DNA of 36,360 bases from JAQVXR01 sp050945755 (GTDB lineage: Bacteria; Bacillota; Dehalobacteriia; Dehalobacteriales; Dehalobacteriaceae): positions 1 through 36,360 of the forward strand of contig JBMNTN010000017.1 of the NCBI GenBank assembly GCA_050945755.1, given 5' to 3'. The stretch's first letter is position 1, and each line of letters opens with the position of its first letter. The notes below the pieces were generated by a model. It did no database searches. It was not told where the DNA came from and saw only the letters and a program-made list of their open reading frames with translations. Shown piece after piece: positions 22,960 through 31,426 of this stretch. The translations under genes were made by a program, and so were the position numbers.

Positions 22960-23358
22960 ATGGTTATGACGGATCCAATTGCCGATTTTCTGACGAGAAT
23001 CCGTAATGCAAATACGGTTTACCAGGATAAAGTTGAAATACCGGCGTCGAGGATTAAACAAGGGCTGGCAAATATTCTTAAAGATGAAGGATTCATCAAA
23101 GATGTGGAATATATTGAGGACGGTAAACAAGGGATCTTGCGGCTGTATCTAAAGTATGGGACAAACCGGGAAAAAGTTATTACCGGGTTAAAAAGAATCA
23201 GCAAGCCTGGACTAAGGGTATATGCCAGAAAGGACCAAGTGCCCAAAGTATTAGGGGGGTTAGGCGTTGCCGTGGTTTCCACTTCCAAGGGGTTAATGAC
23301 GGATAAACAAGCCCGTAAAGAGGGTTTAGGCGGGGAAATTGTTTGCTATATCTGGTAA
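22960..23358 (+). CDS. rpsH: Ribosomal protein S8
   Basis: S8 (132 residues) is a primary 16S rRNA binder; in E. coli it represses the spc operon. MTDPIADFLTRIRNANTV at the start and VVSTSKGLMTDKQARKEGLG at the end are typical. ATG 22960 is 10 bases after AAGGAGG; a second in-frame ATG at 22966 is 16 bases away and less likely, a difference of two residues. Confidence 0.97.
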   Translation: MVMTDPIADFLTRIRNANTVYQDKVEIPASRIKQGLANILKDEGFIKDVEYIEDGKQGILRLYLKYGTNREKVITGLKRISKPGLRVYARKDQVPKVLGGLGVAVVSTSKGLMTDKQARKEGLGGEIVCYIW

Positions 23359-23407
23359 GTATCAATAAATATGATAAGCGTACAAGTTGTTTTCGGGAGG
23401 TGTGAAC

Positions 23408-23950
23408 ATGTCTAGAATCGGTAAGATGCCGATTGAAGTCCCCAGTGGAGTCAACGTGAACATTGAGGGGAATACAGTCAGCGTCAAAGGGCCTAAAGGG
23501 CAGCTGGAGAAAACGTTTCATCAGGATATTGGGATAGCGATTGATGATAATAAAGTTATTGTATCTCGTCCTTCCGATGATAAAGAACATCGGGCTCTCC
23601 ATGGCTTGACCCGCGCTCTATTGAATAATATGGTGCAGGGTGTAACCAAAGGCTTTGAGCGCAGGTTGGAACTGGTTGGAGTTGGTTACCGGGCAGCAAA
23701 ACAAGGAAACAAACTAGTGTTGAATGTAGGATATTCTCATCCTGTAGAAATGGATCCGGGGAAAGACTTAAATGTTGAGGTCCCTGCTCCAACAAAGATA
23801 GTTGTTTCCGGTATCGATAAAGAAAAAGTAGGCGCTTTTGCTGCCAATATTCGTGCGGTACGTGAACCTGAGCCATACAAAGGAAAAGGGATAAAATATG
23901 AAGGAGAACGGATCCGCCGTAAAGCCGGTAAAGCCGGTGTTAAGAAATAA
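23408..23950 (+). CDS. rplF: Ribosomal protein L6
   Basis: L6 (180 residues) lies near the sarcin-ricin loop and the factor-binding site. MSRIGKMPIEVPSGVNVNI at the start and the C-terminal EPEPYKGKGIKYEGERIRRK are diagnostic. I chose ATG 23408, which follows GGGAGGTG (23395-23402); a TTG at 23387 upstream of that site is in frame but not credible. Confidence 0.97.
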   Translation: MSRIGKMPIEVPSGVNVNIEGNTVSVKGPKGQLEKTFHQDIGIAIDDNKVIVSRPSDDKEHRALHGLTRALLNNMVQGVTKGFERRLELVGVGYRAAKQGNKLVLNVGYSHPVEMDPGKDLNVEVPAPTKIVVSGIDKEKVGAFAANIRAVREPEPYKGKGIKYEGERIRRKAGKAGVKK

Positions 23951-23987
23951 TCTTTCCAGAGTTGCTTAAGGAAGGGAGTGACCAACG

Positions 23988-24350
23988 GTGTTTAAGAAGA
24001 TAGACCGTAAGGCAATACGGGCTAAAAAGCACCTGAGGGTGAGAAAAAAAATTTCCGGTACGGCTGAATGCCCCCGGTTGTGTGTTTACCGGAGCGGAAA
24101 ACATATTTACGCTCAAATAATTGATGACACCAAGGGTATTACTTTGGTTGCCGCTTCTACCATAGACCCATCATTAAAGAAGGAGTATGGTGGAAACAAG
24201 GAAGCAGCACGCAAAGTAGGGCTGCTTACTGCTGAAAAAGCCAGGGAAAAAGGGATAAAAAATGTTGTATTTGACCGTGGCGGATTGATCTATCATGGGA
24301 GAATTGCTGCCTTGGCGGAAGGGGCCAGGGAAGGTGGTCTGGAATTCTAA
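23988..24350 (+). CDS. rplR: Ribosomal protein L18
   Basis: L18 (120 residues) binds 5S rRNA. The basic N-terminus AIRAKKHLRVRKKISGTAEC, then PRLCVYRSGKHIYAQIIDD, and the end FDRGGLIYHGRIAALAEGAR are typical. The start is GTG 23988 after GGAAGGGAGTG. It has the usual place between rplF and rpsE. Confidence 0.97.
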   Translation: MFKKIDRKAIRAKKHLRVRKKISGTAECPRLCVYRSGKHIYAQIIDDTKGITLVAASTIDPSLKKEYGGNKEAARKVGLLTAEKAREKGIKNVVFDRGGLIYHGRIAALAEGAREGGLEF

Positions 24351-24374
24351 TTTCGGGACAAAGGAGGGAAATTG

Positions 24375-24875
24375 ATGTCGAGAATTAACGCAAGCAATCT
24401 TGAACTTAGCGAAAAAGTAGTTAGCATAAACCGGGTTGCCAAAGTTGTTAAGGGTGGACGGCGATTCAGTTTTAGCGCTTTGGTTGTAGTCGGCGATGGC
24501 CAGGGCACTGTTGGTGCCGGCTTGGGAAAAGCCGGGGAAGTTCCGGAGGCTATTCGGAAAGGTATTGAAGATGCTAAGAAGAATTTATTTAATGTGCCGA
24601 TGGTAAACAGCACCATTCCTCATGAGGTTGTAGGGAAATTTGGTGCGGGCGCTGTCCTATTAAAGCCTGCAGGAGAAGGTACCGGAGTAATTGCAGGCGG
24701 ACCTGTCCGTGCGGTATTGGAACTGGCCGGCATCAGAAACATTCTCACCAAGTCACTGGGATCAAATAATGCAATTAATATGGTCCGGGCAACCACGCAA
24801 GGCCTTAGTTCATTAAAAAAGGCAGAAGATGTGGCAAAGCTTCGCGGCAAATCAGTTGAAGAATTGTTAGGGTAG
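24375..24875 (+). CDS. rpsE: Ribosomal protein S5
   Basis: S5 (166 residues) takes part in mRNA entry and decoding accuracy. The dsRNA-binding-like domain contains INRVAKVVKGGRRFSFSALV and GDGQGTVGAGLGKAGEVPEA. The C-terminal domain contains KSLGSNNAINMVRATTQGL. I chose ATG 24375, 7 bases after GGAGG; the TTG directly before it is in frame and would add one residue. Confidence 0.97.
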   Translation: MSRINASNLELSEKVVSINRVAKVVKGGRRFSFSALVVVGDGQGTVGAGLGKAGEVPEAIRKGIEDAKKNLFNVPMVNSTIPHEVVGKFGAGAVLLKPAGEGTGVIAGGPVRAVLELAGIRNILTKSLGSNNAINMVRATTQGLSSLKKAEDVAKLRGKSVEELLG

Positions 24876-24886
24876 GGGGGATGAAA

Positions 24887-25075
24887 GTGGCAAAGCAGCT
24901 TAAAATCACCCTGGTGAGAAGTGTTATTGGTTATAATAAAAAACAGCAGGCAAATGTCAAAGCTCTTGGATTAGGAAAATTAAACAGTTTTGTAGTGCAT
25001 AATGATACACCTGATATTCGTGGAAAAGTCAACAAAATACCCCATCTGTTGAAAGTAGAAGAGATTGACGAATAA
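24887..25075 (+). CDS. rpmD: Ribosomal protein L30
   Basis: L30 (62 residues) is a small 50S protein. KQLKITLVRSVIGYNKKQQA followed by LGLGKLNS is typical. Two starts compete: ATG 24881 directly abuts the GGGGGG site, with no spacing, while GTG 24887 is 6 bases after it and gives MAKQLKITLVRS, closer to the family. I therefore chose GTG 24887, with moderate certainty on the start only. Confidence 0.93.
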   Translation: MAKQLKITLVRSVIGYNKKQQANVKALGLGKLNSFVVHNDTPDIRGKVNKIPHLLKVEEIDE

Positions 25076-25102
25076 TCAATACAGTCAAGGGAGGTGTAAC
25101 GA

Positions 25103-25543
25103 TTGAATCTGAGCGAGTTAAAACCTGCTCCCGGTGCGCGGCCAAAGGCCAATCGGGTTGGCCGGGGAATCGGTTCCGGTTCAGGAAAAACTTCGGGACG
25201 GGGACATAAGGGCCAAAAATCCCGGTCCGGTGGCGGTGTTAGGCCAGGGTTCGAAGGCGGTCAGATGCCTTTGCAGAGGCGACTTCCTAAACGCGGATTT
25301 ACAAATATCTTTAAAAAAGAAATTGTTGAAGTCAGTCTTCAAGATTTAAACAGATTTGAGAACGGAACCGTTGTCACCCCTGAAGTGCTTTTAGAAGCAG
25401 GGGTTATTAAAAATGTTAAAGACGGAGTTAAGATTTTAGCTAACGGTGAGCTGGAAAAATCTTTAACAGTTCAAGTCCACAAAGTTAGCAAAATGGCTGC
25501 TGAGAAAATTGCTGCGGCGGGTGGAAAAGTAGAGGTGATTTAA
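25103..25543 (+). CDS. rplO: Ribosomal protein L15
   Basis: L15 (146 residues) has a glycine-rich extended N-terminus, here RVGRGIGSGSGKTSGRGHKG with further glycines after it, and a globular C-terminal domain. The start is TTG 25103 (MNLSELKPAPGARPKANRVG) after AAGGGAGGTG. secY follows after a single base, so the two are probably coupled. Confidence 0.97.
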   Translation: MNLSELKPAPGARPKANRVGRGIGSGSGKTSGRGHKGQKSRSGGGVRPGFEGGQMPLQRRLPKRGFTNIFKKEIVEVSLQDLNRFENGTVVTPEVLLEAGVIKNVKDGVKILANGELEKSLTVQVHKVSKMAAEKIAAAGGKVEVI

Positions 25544-25544
25544 T

Positions 25545-26798
25545 ATGCTGTCAACTCTGCGGAGCGCATGGAAGATCGAGGAGTTACGAACAAAGATTAT
25601 CTTTACCTTATGGATGTTTCTTATCTTTAGAATAGGCGCCCATGTTCCGGTACCTGGAGTGGATTCGGAGGCATTAAAAGGGCTTTTGTCCCAAAACATT
25701 TTTGGTTTTATCGATGTTGTCTCGGGCGGTGCCTTTAAAAAGTTTACCGTGTTTGCCATGGGGATTATGCCTTATATTAATGCATCCATTATCATGCAGT
25801 TGTTGACAGTGGTGATTCCATATTTTGAAAAAATAGCCAAGGAAGGCGTAGAAGGCAGAAAAAAGATTGTCCAATATACCAGATATGGAACCGTTATCCT
25901 TGGTTTTATCCAAGCCATTGGTATGTCTTTTTATTTAAAGGGTGCCTTGGAGAATCCCGGGATATTTTCCATCATTGTCATAGCTATTACTTTGACAGCC
26001 GGTACGGCATTTCTGATGTGGTTAGGTGAACTGATTACGGAAAAAGGCATTGGTAATGGTATTTCCCTAATTATCTTTGCCGGAATTGTTTCACGGCTGC
26101 CGGCAGGTATTAATACAATCTACCAATATTTAAGTACCGGAGAAACGAACTTTTTTGCTGTACTTGCCTTTTTGGTGATTGCGATTGTGATCATTGCCGG
26201 GGTTGTTGCCATCCAGGAGGGCCAGAGGCGTATTCCTGTTCAATATGCTAAAAGAGTTGTCGGGCGTAAGGTATATGGTGGACAAAGTACACACATTCCG
26301 TTGAAAGTAAACCAAGCAGGAGTAATTCCGGTAATCTTTGCAATGTCAATTCTCATGTTTCCAACGACAATTGCTGCCTATTTTCCCAATAACTCTATTG
26401 CCGTTTGGATTACTAACGTTTTAAGCTTTAGGCATCCGTTCTATATGATTATTTATGCGATGTTAATAATATTCTTCACCTATTTTTATACAGCAGTCAC
26501 CTTTAATCCTCAGGAAGTGGCTGACAATATGAAAAAATATGGTGGGTTTATCCCAGGGTTAAGACCGGGACGTCCAACAGCAGAATACATTGATCGTGTA
26601 TTGACCCGTGTGACCTTGGCAGGAGCAATATTCTTGGCATTTATCGCCCTTCTACCAAACTTTGTGATGGCATTTACCGGATTGGACATCTATTTTGGAG
26701 GGACGTCATTGCTGATTGTTGTGGGTGTGGCACTGGAAACTATGAAGCAGTTGGAATCCCATTTATTAATGCGTCATTACCAAGGGTTTATGAAATAA
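25545..26798 (+). CDS. secY: Preprotein translocase subunit SecY
   Basis: SecY (417 residues, about 10 membrane helices expected) is the channel of the Sec export system. The cytoplasmic loop with GQRRIPVQYAKRVVGRKVYG, the plug-side FGFIDVVSGGAFKKFTVFAM and the later GFIPGLRPGRPTAEYIDRVL are family blocks. The ATG at 25545 is after AGAGGTGA at the rplO end. SecE is at 658. No SecG is in this window. Confidence 0.98.
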   Translation: MLSTLRSAWKIEELRTKIIFTLWMFLIFRIGAHVPVPGVDSEALKGLLSQNIFGFIDVVSGGAFKKFTVFAMGIMPYINASIIMQLLTVVIPYFEKIAKEGVEGRKKIVQYTRYGTVILGFIQAIGMSFYLKGALENPGIFSIIVIAITLTAGTAFLMWLGELITEKGIGNGISLIIFAGIVSRLPAGINTIYQYLSTGETNFFAVLAFLVIAIVIIAGVVAIQEGQRRIPVQYAKRVVGRKVYGGQSTHIPLKVNQAGVIPVIFAMSILMFPTTIAAYFPNNSIAVWITNVLSFRHPFYMIIYAMLIIFFTYFYTAVTFNPQEVADNMKKYGGFIPGLRPGRPTAEYIDRVLTRVTLAGAIFLAFIALLPNFVMAFTGLDIYFGGTSLLIVVGVALETMKQLESHLLMRHYQGFMK

Positions 26799-26836
26799 AA
26801 TTTTGGATTCTAAGCCTATGTAGGGGGGAATAAAAA

Positions 26837-27490
26837 ATGCGGATTATTCTCTTAGGACCTCCGGGTGCAGGAAAAGGAACACAGGCCGAAGTGCTGGTAA
26901 AAAAGCTTTCTATACCGCATATATCTACCGGTGATATGTTTAGAAACGCGATAAAAGAAGGTACTGATTTAGGAAAAAAGGCTAAAGAATATATGGATTC
27001 CGGCCAATTAGTGCCTGATGAGGTTACGGTGGGAATAGTGCGGGAACGTATTTCTCAGGATGATTGCGGGAGCGGATTTTTACTGGATGGGTTTCCCCGA
27101 ACGGTAGCTCAGGCTGAAGCATTGGATGAGATCTTAGCTGAAATGAAGACACAACTGGATGCTGTTATCAGTATTGAGGTACCTAGTGAGAAACTGGTAA
27201 CACGGCTTACCGGACGAAGGGTATGCCGAAAATGCGGAGCCACATATCACATGGAGTTTAATCCTCCCGGTCAAGACGGGATCTGTAACAAATGCGGCGG
27301 AGAACTATACCAGCGCAGTGATGATACAGAAGAAACGGTGCTAAGCCGACTGAATGTGTACGAGAAACAAACTGCTCCTTTGATTCAGTATTACAACCAA
27401 AAGGGTTTATTAAAAAGGATTGATGGTGATAAACCAATTGATCAGGTCCTCGTGAAAATAGGGGAAAGCCTGGGAAAAAATTGGGCGTGA
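26837..27490 (+). CDS. adk: Adenylate kinase, zinc-containing LID
   Basis: Adk (217 residues) converts ATP plus AMP to two ADP in the cytoplasm. The P-loop is GPPGAGKGT (residues 7-15), and GFLLDGFPRTVAQAEALDE covers the AMP region (the FLLDGFPRT block is near residues 81-89). The long LID domain has C130, C133, C150 and C153, the zinc site typical of Gram-positive enzymes. The ATG at 26837 follows TAGGGGGGAA. Its stop codon overlaps the start of map. Its place between secY and map is conserved in Firmicutes. Confidence 0.98.
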   Translation: MRIILLGPPGAGKGTQAEVLVKKLSIPHISTGDMFRNAIKEGTDLGKKAKEYMDSGQLVPDEVTVGIVRERISQDDCGSGFLLDGFPRTVAQAEALDEILAEMKTQLDAVISIEVPSEKLVTRLTGRRVCRKCGATYHMEFNPPGQDGICNKCGGELYQRSDDTEETVLSRLNVYEKQTAPLIQYYNQKGLLKRIDGDKPIDQVLVKIGESLGKNWA

Positions 27491-28233
27491 TTACACTTAA
27501 ATCTAACTCCCAAATTGCACTGATGAAAGAAGCGGGAAGGATTGTAGCTGAGAGCCTGGCTCTATTGGCTAAGATGGTAGAACCCGGGATAACTACTCAG
27601 GAATTGGATCAGGCTGCAGAAGAATATATCTTGAAGAGAGATGCTTTACCTGCCTTTAAGGGTTACAACGGGTTTCCGGCTACGATTTGCGCCTCCATTA
27701 ATGATGAAGTGGTACACGGGATACCAGGTTTAAGAAAATTACAAAGTGGGGATATTATTAGTATTGATATCGGGGCGGTAAAAAATGGATTTTTTGGCGA
27801 CTCGGCCATTACAGTCCCGGTAGGTGATGTGGCTGATGAAAAGCTCAGGCTTCTGGCAGTTACTGAAGAGAGTCTGATAGAAGGAATTAAGCATGCGGTA
27901 ATTGGAAATCATCTCAGTGACATTTCCCATGCGATCCAGACCTATGTGGAAAGACATGGATTCTCTGTAGTACGGGACTATGTTGGGCATGGGATTGGCA
28001 AAAAGATGCATGAGGAGCCACAAATACCAAACTTTGGCAAGCCGGGGTATGGCCCCAGATTAGCTAAAGGCATGGCGCTTGCCGTTGAACCTATGGTCAA
28101 CATAGGTACCTATAAAGTGAGGACTTTACTGGATAACTGGACGGTGGTAACGGAAGACGGCCAGTGTTCGGCCCACTTTGAACATACAATTGCCATTACA
28201 ACTGAGGGACCTGAAATTTTAACTAAACTTTAG
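27487..28233 (+). CDS. map: Methionine aminopeptidase, type I
   Basis: Removes the initiator methionine from nascent proteins. It is a type Ia enzyme (248 residues) with no N-terminal zinc or SH3 extension. Metal and catalytic residues are present: H77, D94, D105, H168, E201 and E232, matching E. coli H79, D97, D108, H171, E204 and E235. I chose GTG 27487 (MITLKSNSQIALMKEAGRIV), which overlaps the adk stop as GTGA and gives the usual N-terminus; TTG 27481 would add two residues. The ribosome binding site is weak (GGGGAAAG, GGGA), so coupling to adk translation is likely. Confidence 0.96.
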   Translation: MITLKSNSQIALMKEAGRIVAESLALLAKMVEPGITTQELDQAAEEYILKRDALPAFKGYNGFPATICASINDEVVHGIPGLRKLQSGDIISIDIGAVKNGFFGDSAITVPVGDVADEKLRLLAVTEESLIEGIKHAVIGNHLSDISHAIQTYVERHGFSVVRDYVGHGIGKKMHEEPQIPNFGKPGYGPRLAKGMALAVEPMVNIGTYKVRTLLDNWTVVTEDGQCSAHFEHTIAITTEGPEILTKL

Positions 28234-28250
28234 GGGTTGAGGTATTTTGT

Positions 28251-28526
28251 ATGGGTGATAGAGTAGTAGTCGGCCAACTGGTAAAATCCAAATCAGGTCG
28301 CGACAAAGGCAGGTATTATCTTGTACTGTCAATTGACTCCGAAAAACGCATGACCTTTTTAGTAGACGGGGAAAAGAGACGTGTCAAGAATCCTAAGAAA
28401 AAAAATATCTGCCATATCCAGGTAACGAATGCTGTCATAAAGGAATTAGCCCAAAAGATTAATGAGGGTTCTATACCGAGCGACCAGGATTTAAGAAGGT
28501 ATCTACAGAGTGTAGAAGTTGACTGA
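28251..28526 (+). CDS. KOW-domain RNA-binding protein (L14e-like)
   Basis: Small protein of 91 residues, often annotated in Clostridia as a KOW-domain RNA-binding or L14e-like protein. The N-terminal part, VVVGQLVKSKSGRDKGRYYL, resembles a KOW/SH3 barrel. A basic stretch RRVKNPKKKN and a helical C-terminus with KELAQKINEGSIPSDQDLRR follow. The ATG at 28251 lies 17 bases after map, with GGGGTTGAGG before it. The setting between map and infA, within ribosomal genes, suggests a ribosome- or RNA-related role, but its function is not shown by the sequence. Confidence 0.85.
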   Translation: MGDRVVVGQLVKSKSGRDKGRYYLVLSIDSEKRMTFLVDGEKRRVKNPKKKNICHIQVTNAVIKELAQKINEGSIPSDQDLRRYLQSVEVD

Positions 28527-28562
28527 AGTTTTGGATGGATATACAAGGAGGTTGGTAAGTGA

Positions 28563-28781
28563 ATGTCAAAGCAGGATGCCATAGAAGTTGAAGGTAAAGT
28601 GGTAGAACCTCTACCGAATGCGATGTTTAAAGTTGAGTTGTCGAATGGGCACCAGGTATTAGCTCATGTTTCCGGGAAAATTCGGATGAATTTTATTAGA
28701 ATCCTTCCTGGAGATCGGGTAACGGTTGAATTATGCCCCTATGATTTGAAACGGGGTCGTATCACTTATCGATATAAATAA
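28563..28781 (+). CDS. infA: Translation initiation factor IF-1
   Basis: IF-1 (72 residues, the exact usual length) is an S1-type OB fold that covers the ribosomal A site during initiation. MSKQDAIEVEGKVVEPLPNA, then VLAHVSGKIRMNFIRILPGD and the end VELCPYDLKRGRITYRYK identify it. The ATG at 28563 follows AAGGAGGTTGG; a GTG at 28559 is out of frame. Confidence 0.98.
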   Translation: MSKQDAIEVEGKVVEPLPNAMFKVELSNGHQVLAHVSGKIRMNFIRILPGDRVTVELCPYDLKRGRITYRYK

Positions 28782-28817
28782 GATCTAGTAAGGGGAACAA
28801 AATAAGGAGGGTCAACA

Positions 28818-28931
28818 TTGAAGGTTAGAGCCTCAGTTAAAAAAATTTGTGAAAAGTGCAAGATTATCAAAAGAAAAGGTAAAGTAATGGTTATTTGTGA
28901 AAATATCAAGCATAAGCAAAAACAGGGTTAG
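28818..28931 (+). CDS. rpmJ: Ribosomal protein L36, zinc-type
   Basis: The smallest ribosomal protein, 37 residues here. MKVRASVKKICEKCKIIKRK followed by GKVMVICENIKHKQKQG gives the C11, C14, C27, H32 zinc site of the C+ form. The start is TTG 28818, 8 bases after AAGGAGG. It lies between infA and rpsM as usual. Confidence 0.97.
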   Translation: MKVRASVKKICEKCKIIKRKGKVMVICENIKHKQKQG

Positions 28932-28977
28932 GGAAAAAGTTTGACACAGAAAAATTAAGCGGAGGTGGATAAACTAG

Positions 28978-29349
28978 ATGGCACGTATTGCAGGCGTGGA
29001 CCTGCCCAGAGATAAGCGGGTGGAAATAGCCCTTACCTATATTTTTGGCATTGGTCTTTCAACATCCCAAAAAGTCCTCGCCCAAGCAGGGGTTAATCCT
29101 GATACCCGGGTGCGGGATCTGACGGAAGACGAAGTCGGCAAGATTCGTGAAATAATTGATAAGACATGTCAAGTAGAGGGTGACTTACGCAGAGAGATTG
29201 CTCTAAATATTAAAAGGTTGATGGAAATTGGCTCTTACCGAGGGATTCGCCATCGGAGAGGGCTTCCTGTACGGGGACAAAAGACAAAAACAAATGCGCG
29301 GACAAGAAAAGGTCCCAAGCGGACTGTCGGTGTCAGACGTAAAAAGTAA
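28978..29349 (+). CDS. rpsM: Ribosomal protein S13
   Basis: S13 (123 residues) is a 30S head protein that forms the bridge to L5 and contacts P-site tRNA. MARIAGVDLPRDKRVEIALT at the start, then IKRLMEIGSYRGIRHRRGLP and the basic tail GQKTKTNARTRKGPKRTVGV are typical. The ATG follows GCGGAGGTGG. rpsK starts 21 bases later. Confidence 0.98.
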   Translation: MARIAGVDLPRDKRVEIALTYIFGIGLSTSQKVLAQAGVNPDTRVRDLTEDEVGKIREIIDKTCQVEGDLRREIALNIKRLMEIGSYRGIRHRRGLPVRGQKTKTNARTRKGPKRTVGVRRKK

Positions 29350-29370
29350 AAAGAAAGGAGGCCTTTTGCA

Positions 29371-29757
29371 TTGGCTCGGAGACAAACTCGTAGAAAACGG
29401 GAACGTAAAAACGTTGAGTATGGTGTTGCTCATATCCAATCTACTTTTAATAATACTTTAATAGTAATTACCGATAAGGCTGGGAATGCTATTTCCTGGT
29501 CAAGCGCCGGAGCAATGGGGTTTAAAGGGTCGAGGAAGAGCACTCCTTTTGCGGCGCAGATGGCTGCAGAAACATGTGCCAAAGAAGCCATGGAACACGG
29601 GATGAGACAGGTAGAATGTTTGGTAAAGGGACCTGGATCAGGCCGGGAAGCGGCCATTCGTTCTCTGCAGGCGGCCGGTTTGGAGGTCAGCATGATTAAG
29701 GATGTCACTCCGATACCCCATAATGGTTGCAGACCGCCAAAAAGAAGAAGAGTTTAG
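29371..29757 (+). CDS. rpsK: Ribosomal protein S11
   Basis: S11 (128 residues) shapes the 30S platform and the mRNA exit. IQSTFNNTLIVITDKAGNAI, SWSSAGAMGFKGSRKSTPFA and the end DVTPIPHNGCRPPKRRRV are diagnostic. The start is TTG 29371 after AAAGGAGG. The ribosome binding site of rpsD follows at the stop codon. Confidence 0.98.
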   Translation: MARRQTRRKRERKNVEYGVAHIQSTFNNTLIVITDKAGNAISWSSAGAMGFKGSRKSTPFAAQMAAETCAKEAMEHGMRQVECLVKGPGSGREAAIRSLQAAGLEVSMIKDVTPIPHNGCRPPKRRRV

Positions 29758-29771
29758 GAGGTATCCAATAG

Positions 29772-30398
29772 ATGGCAAGATATACAGGTGCTGTTTGCAG
29801 GCTGTGCCGGCGGGAAGGAGCCAAGTTATTTCTAAAAGGAGATCGTTGTTACTCAGACAAATGTTCCTTTGTGAAACAGGGTTATGCTCCCGGACAGCAC
29901 GGACAGTCCCGGAAAAAAGTCTCGGAATACGGAATTCAGCTTCGGGAAAAACAAAAGGCACGTAGAATCTACGGAATATTAGAAAGGCAGTTTCGCAATT
30001 ACTTTGAAAAGGCGGAACGCCAAAAAGGTGTTACAGGGGAAAACCTTTTAAGGCTGTTGGAAAGGCGCTTGGACAACGTGGTTTACCGGCTCGGATTTGC
30101 TAATTCTCGTACCGAAGCCCGGCAACTTGTTCGCCATGGACACTTTATCGTTAACGGCAGAAAGGTAAATATTCCATCTTATTTAGTGCGCGTAGGCGAA
30201 GAAATTGGTTTTAGTGAGAAAAGCAAGAAGTCGCCTAAGATCCAGGAGATTGCTGAGCTAGCAGCGCATAAAACTGTTCCGGCATGGCTGGAGTTGGATA
30301 AGGACCAATTGGTAGGTAAGGTAGTATCTATACCCAATCGGGAAGATATTGATGCTCCTATTGCCGAACATCTTATCGTCGAGCTATACTCCCGTTAA
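29772..30398 (+). CDS. rpsD: Ribosomal protein S4, zinc-type
   Basis: S4 (208 residues) starts 30S body assembly and, in several bacteria, is a translational repressor. The N-terminus MARYTGAVCRLCRREGAKLF has C9/C12, with C26/C31 in DRCYSDKCSF, giving the zinc (C+) form. The S4 RNA-binding domain contains RLDNVVYRLGFANSRTEARQ and RHGHFIVNGRKVNIPSY. The ATG follows AGGAGGT at the rpsK stop. In Bacillus rpsD stands alone; here it keeps the ancestral place before rpoA. Confidence 0.98.
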   Translation: MARYTGAVCRLCRREGAKLFLKGDRCYSDKCSFVKQGYAPGQHGQSRKKVSEYGIQLREKQKARRIYGILERQFRNYFEKAERQKGVTGENLLRLLERRLDNVVYRLGFANSRTEARQLVRHGHFIVNGRKVNIPSYLVRVGEEIGFSEKSKKSPKIQEIAELAAHKTVPAWLELDKDQLVGKVVSIPNREDIDAPIAEHLIVELYSR

Positions 30399-30454
30399 TG
30401 GTTAGTGATAGGATAGTTTATTTTGTGATCGGTAACGAGAAGGAGGGCGAGTAG

Positions 30455-31402
30455 GTGTTAGAAATTGAAAAGCCCAAAATCCAGTGTGTAGAGATGACTG
30501 ACGACAAAGAATACGGGAAATTTGTTGTTGAGCCTTTAGAAAGAGGTTACGGGATAACCTTAGGAAATTCCCTGAGGCGGGTGCTTTTATCATCCCTACC
30601 CGGAGCTGCAGTAACAGCGGTAAAAATTGATGGTGTACTGCACGAGTTTTCCAATATTCCGGGTGTTATGGAGGATACCACAGATATTATTTTGGCGCTA
30701 AAAGGACTATCCGTGAAGATGTATACTGATGAACCGCGTCAAATTTATATTGAGGCTGATGGGCCGGGAGTTGTTAAAGCTGCTGACATTAAGGGAGATG
30801 CCGACGTAGAAATATTAAATGCCGAACACCATATTGCCACTTTAGATGATTCAGGGCATCTCTTTATGGAGATTAGCGTGGAAAAAGGGCGCGGCTATGT
30901 TTCGGCGGAAAAGAACAAGAAGGAAGAGCACGTTATTGGAGTAATTCCTGTTGATTCTCTGTTTTCACCTGTTAAGAAAGTGAATTACATGGTTGAAGAC
31001 ACTAGGGTTGGCCAGGAAACGGACTATGATAAGCTTACTCTGGAGGTATGGACAGACGGGACGATTGCTCCTGACGAGGCTGTTAGTTCCAGTGCCAAAA
31101 TTTTGAATGATCATTTGAAGTTATTTATTGGCCTGACAGAATCTATAACTGATGAAGTTACGATGGTCGAAAAAGAAGAAGAAAAGAAAGACAAGCTCCT
31201 GGAATTAACTATTGAAGAACTTGATCTTTCAGTGCGCTCATATAATTGTCTGAAGCGAGCGGGAATAAACACTGCTCAGGAACTGATTCAGAAAACGGAA
31301 GAAGATATGATGAAAGTACGTAATCTGGGCAAAAAATCTTTGGAAGAAGTGCAGGAAAAGTTAGCCGCGCTTGGACTCAGTCTAAGAAAGAGCGATGAAT
31401 AG
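30455..31402 (+). CDS. rpoA: DNA-directed RNA polymerase subunit alpha
   Basis: Alpha (315 residues) dimerises to seed polymerase assembly and contacts UP elements and activators. The N-terminal domain has FVVEPLERGYGITLGNSLRR (about residues 24-43) and LSSLPGAAVTAVKIDGVLHE. An acidic linker follows near residue 230, and the C-terminal domain carries LSVRSYNCLKRAGINTAQEL with RNLGKKSLEEVQEKL. The start is GTG 30455 after AAGGAGGG. rplQ follows after 24 bases. Confidence 0.98.
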   Translation: MLEIEKPKIQCVEMTDDKEYGKFVVEPLERGYGITLGNSLRRVLLSSLPGAAVTAVKIDGVLHEFSNIPGVMEDTTDIILALKGLSVKMYTDEPRQIYIEADGPGVVKAADIKGDADVEILNAEHHIATLDDSGHLFMEISVEKGRGYVSAEKNKKEEHVIGVIPVDSLFSPVKKVNYMVEDTRVGQETDYDKLTLEVWTDGTIAPDEAVSSSAKILNDHLKLFIGLTESITDEVTMVEKEEEKKDKLLELTIEELDLSVRSYNCLKRAGINTAQELIQKTEEDMMKVRNLGKKSLEEVQEKLAALGLSLRKSDE

Positions 31403-31426
31403 TCAAAAGCAAAGGAGGTTGGGGAT

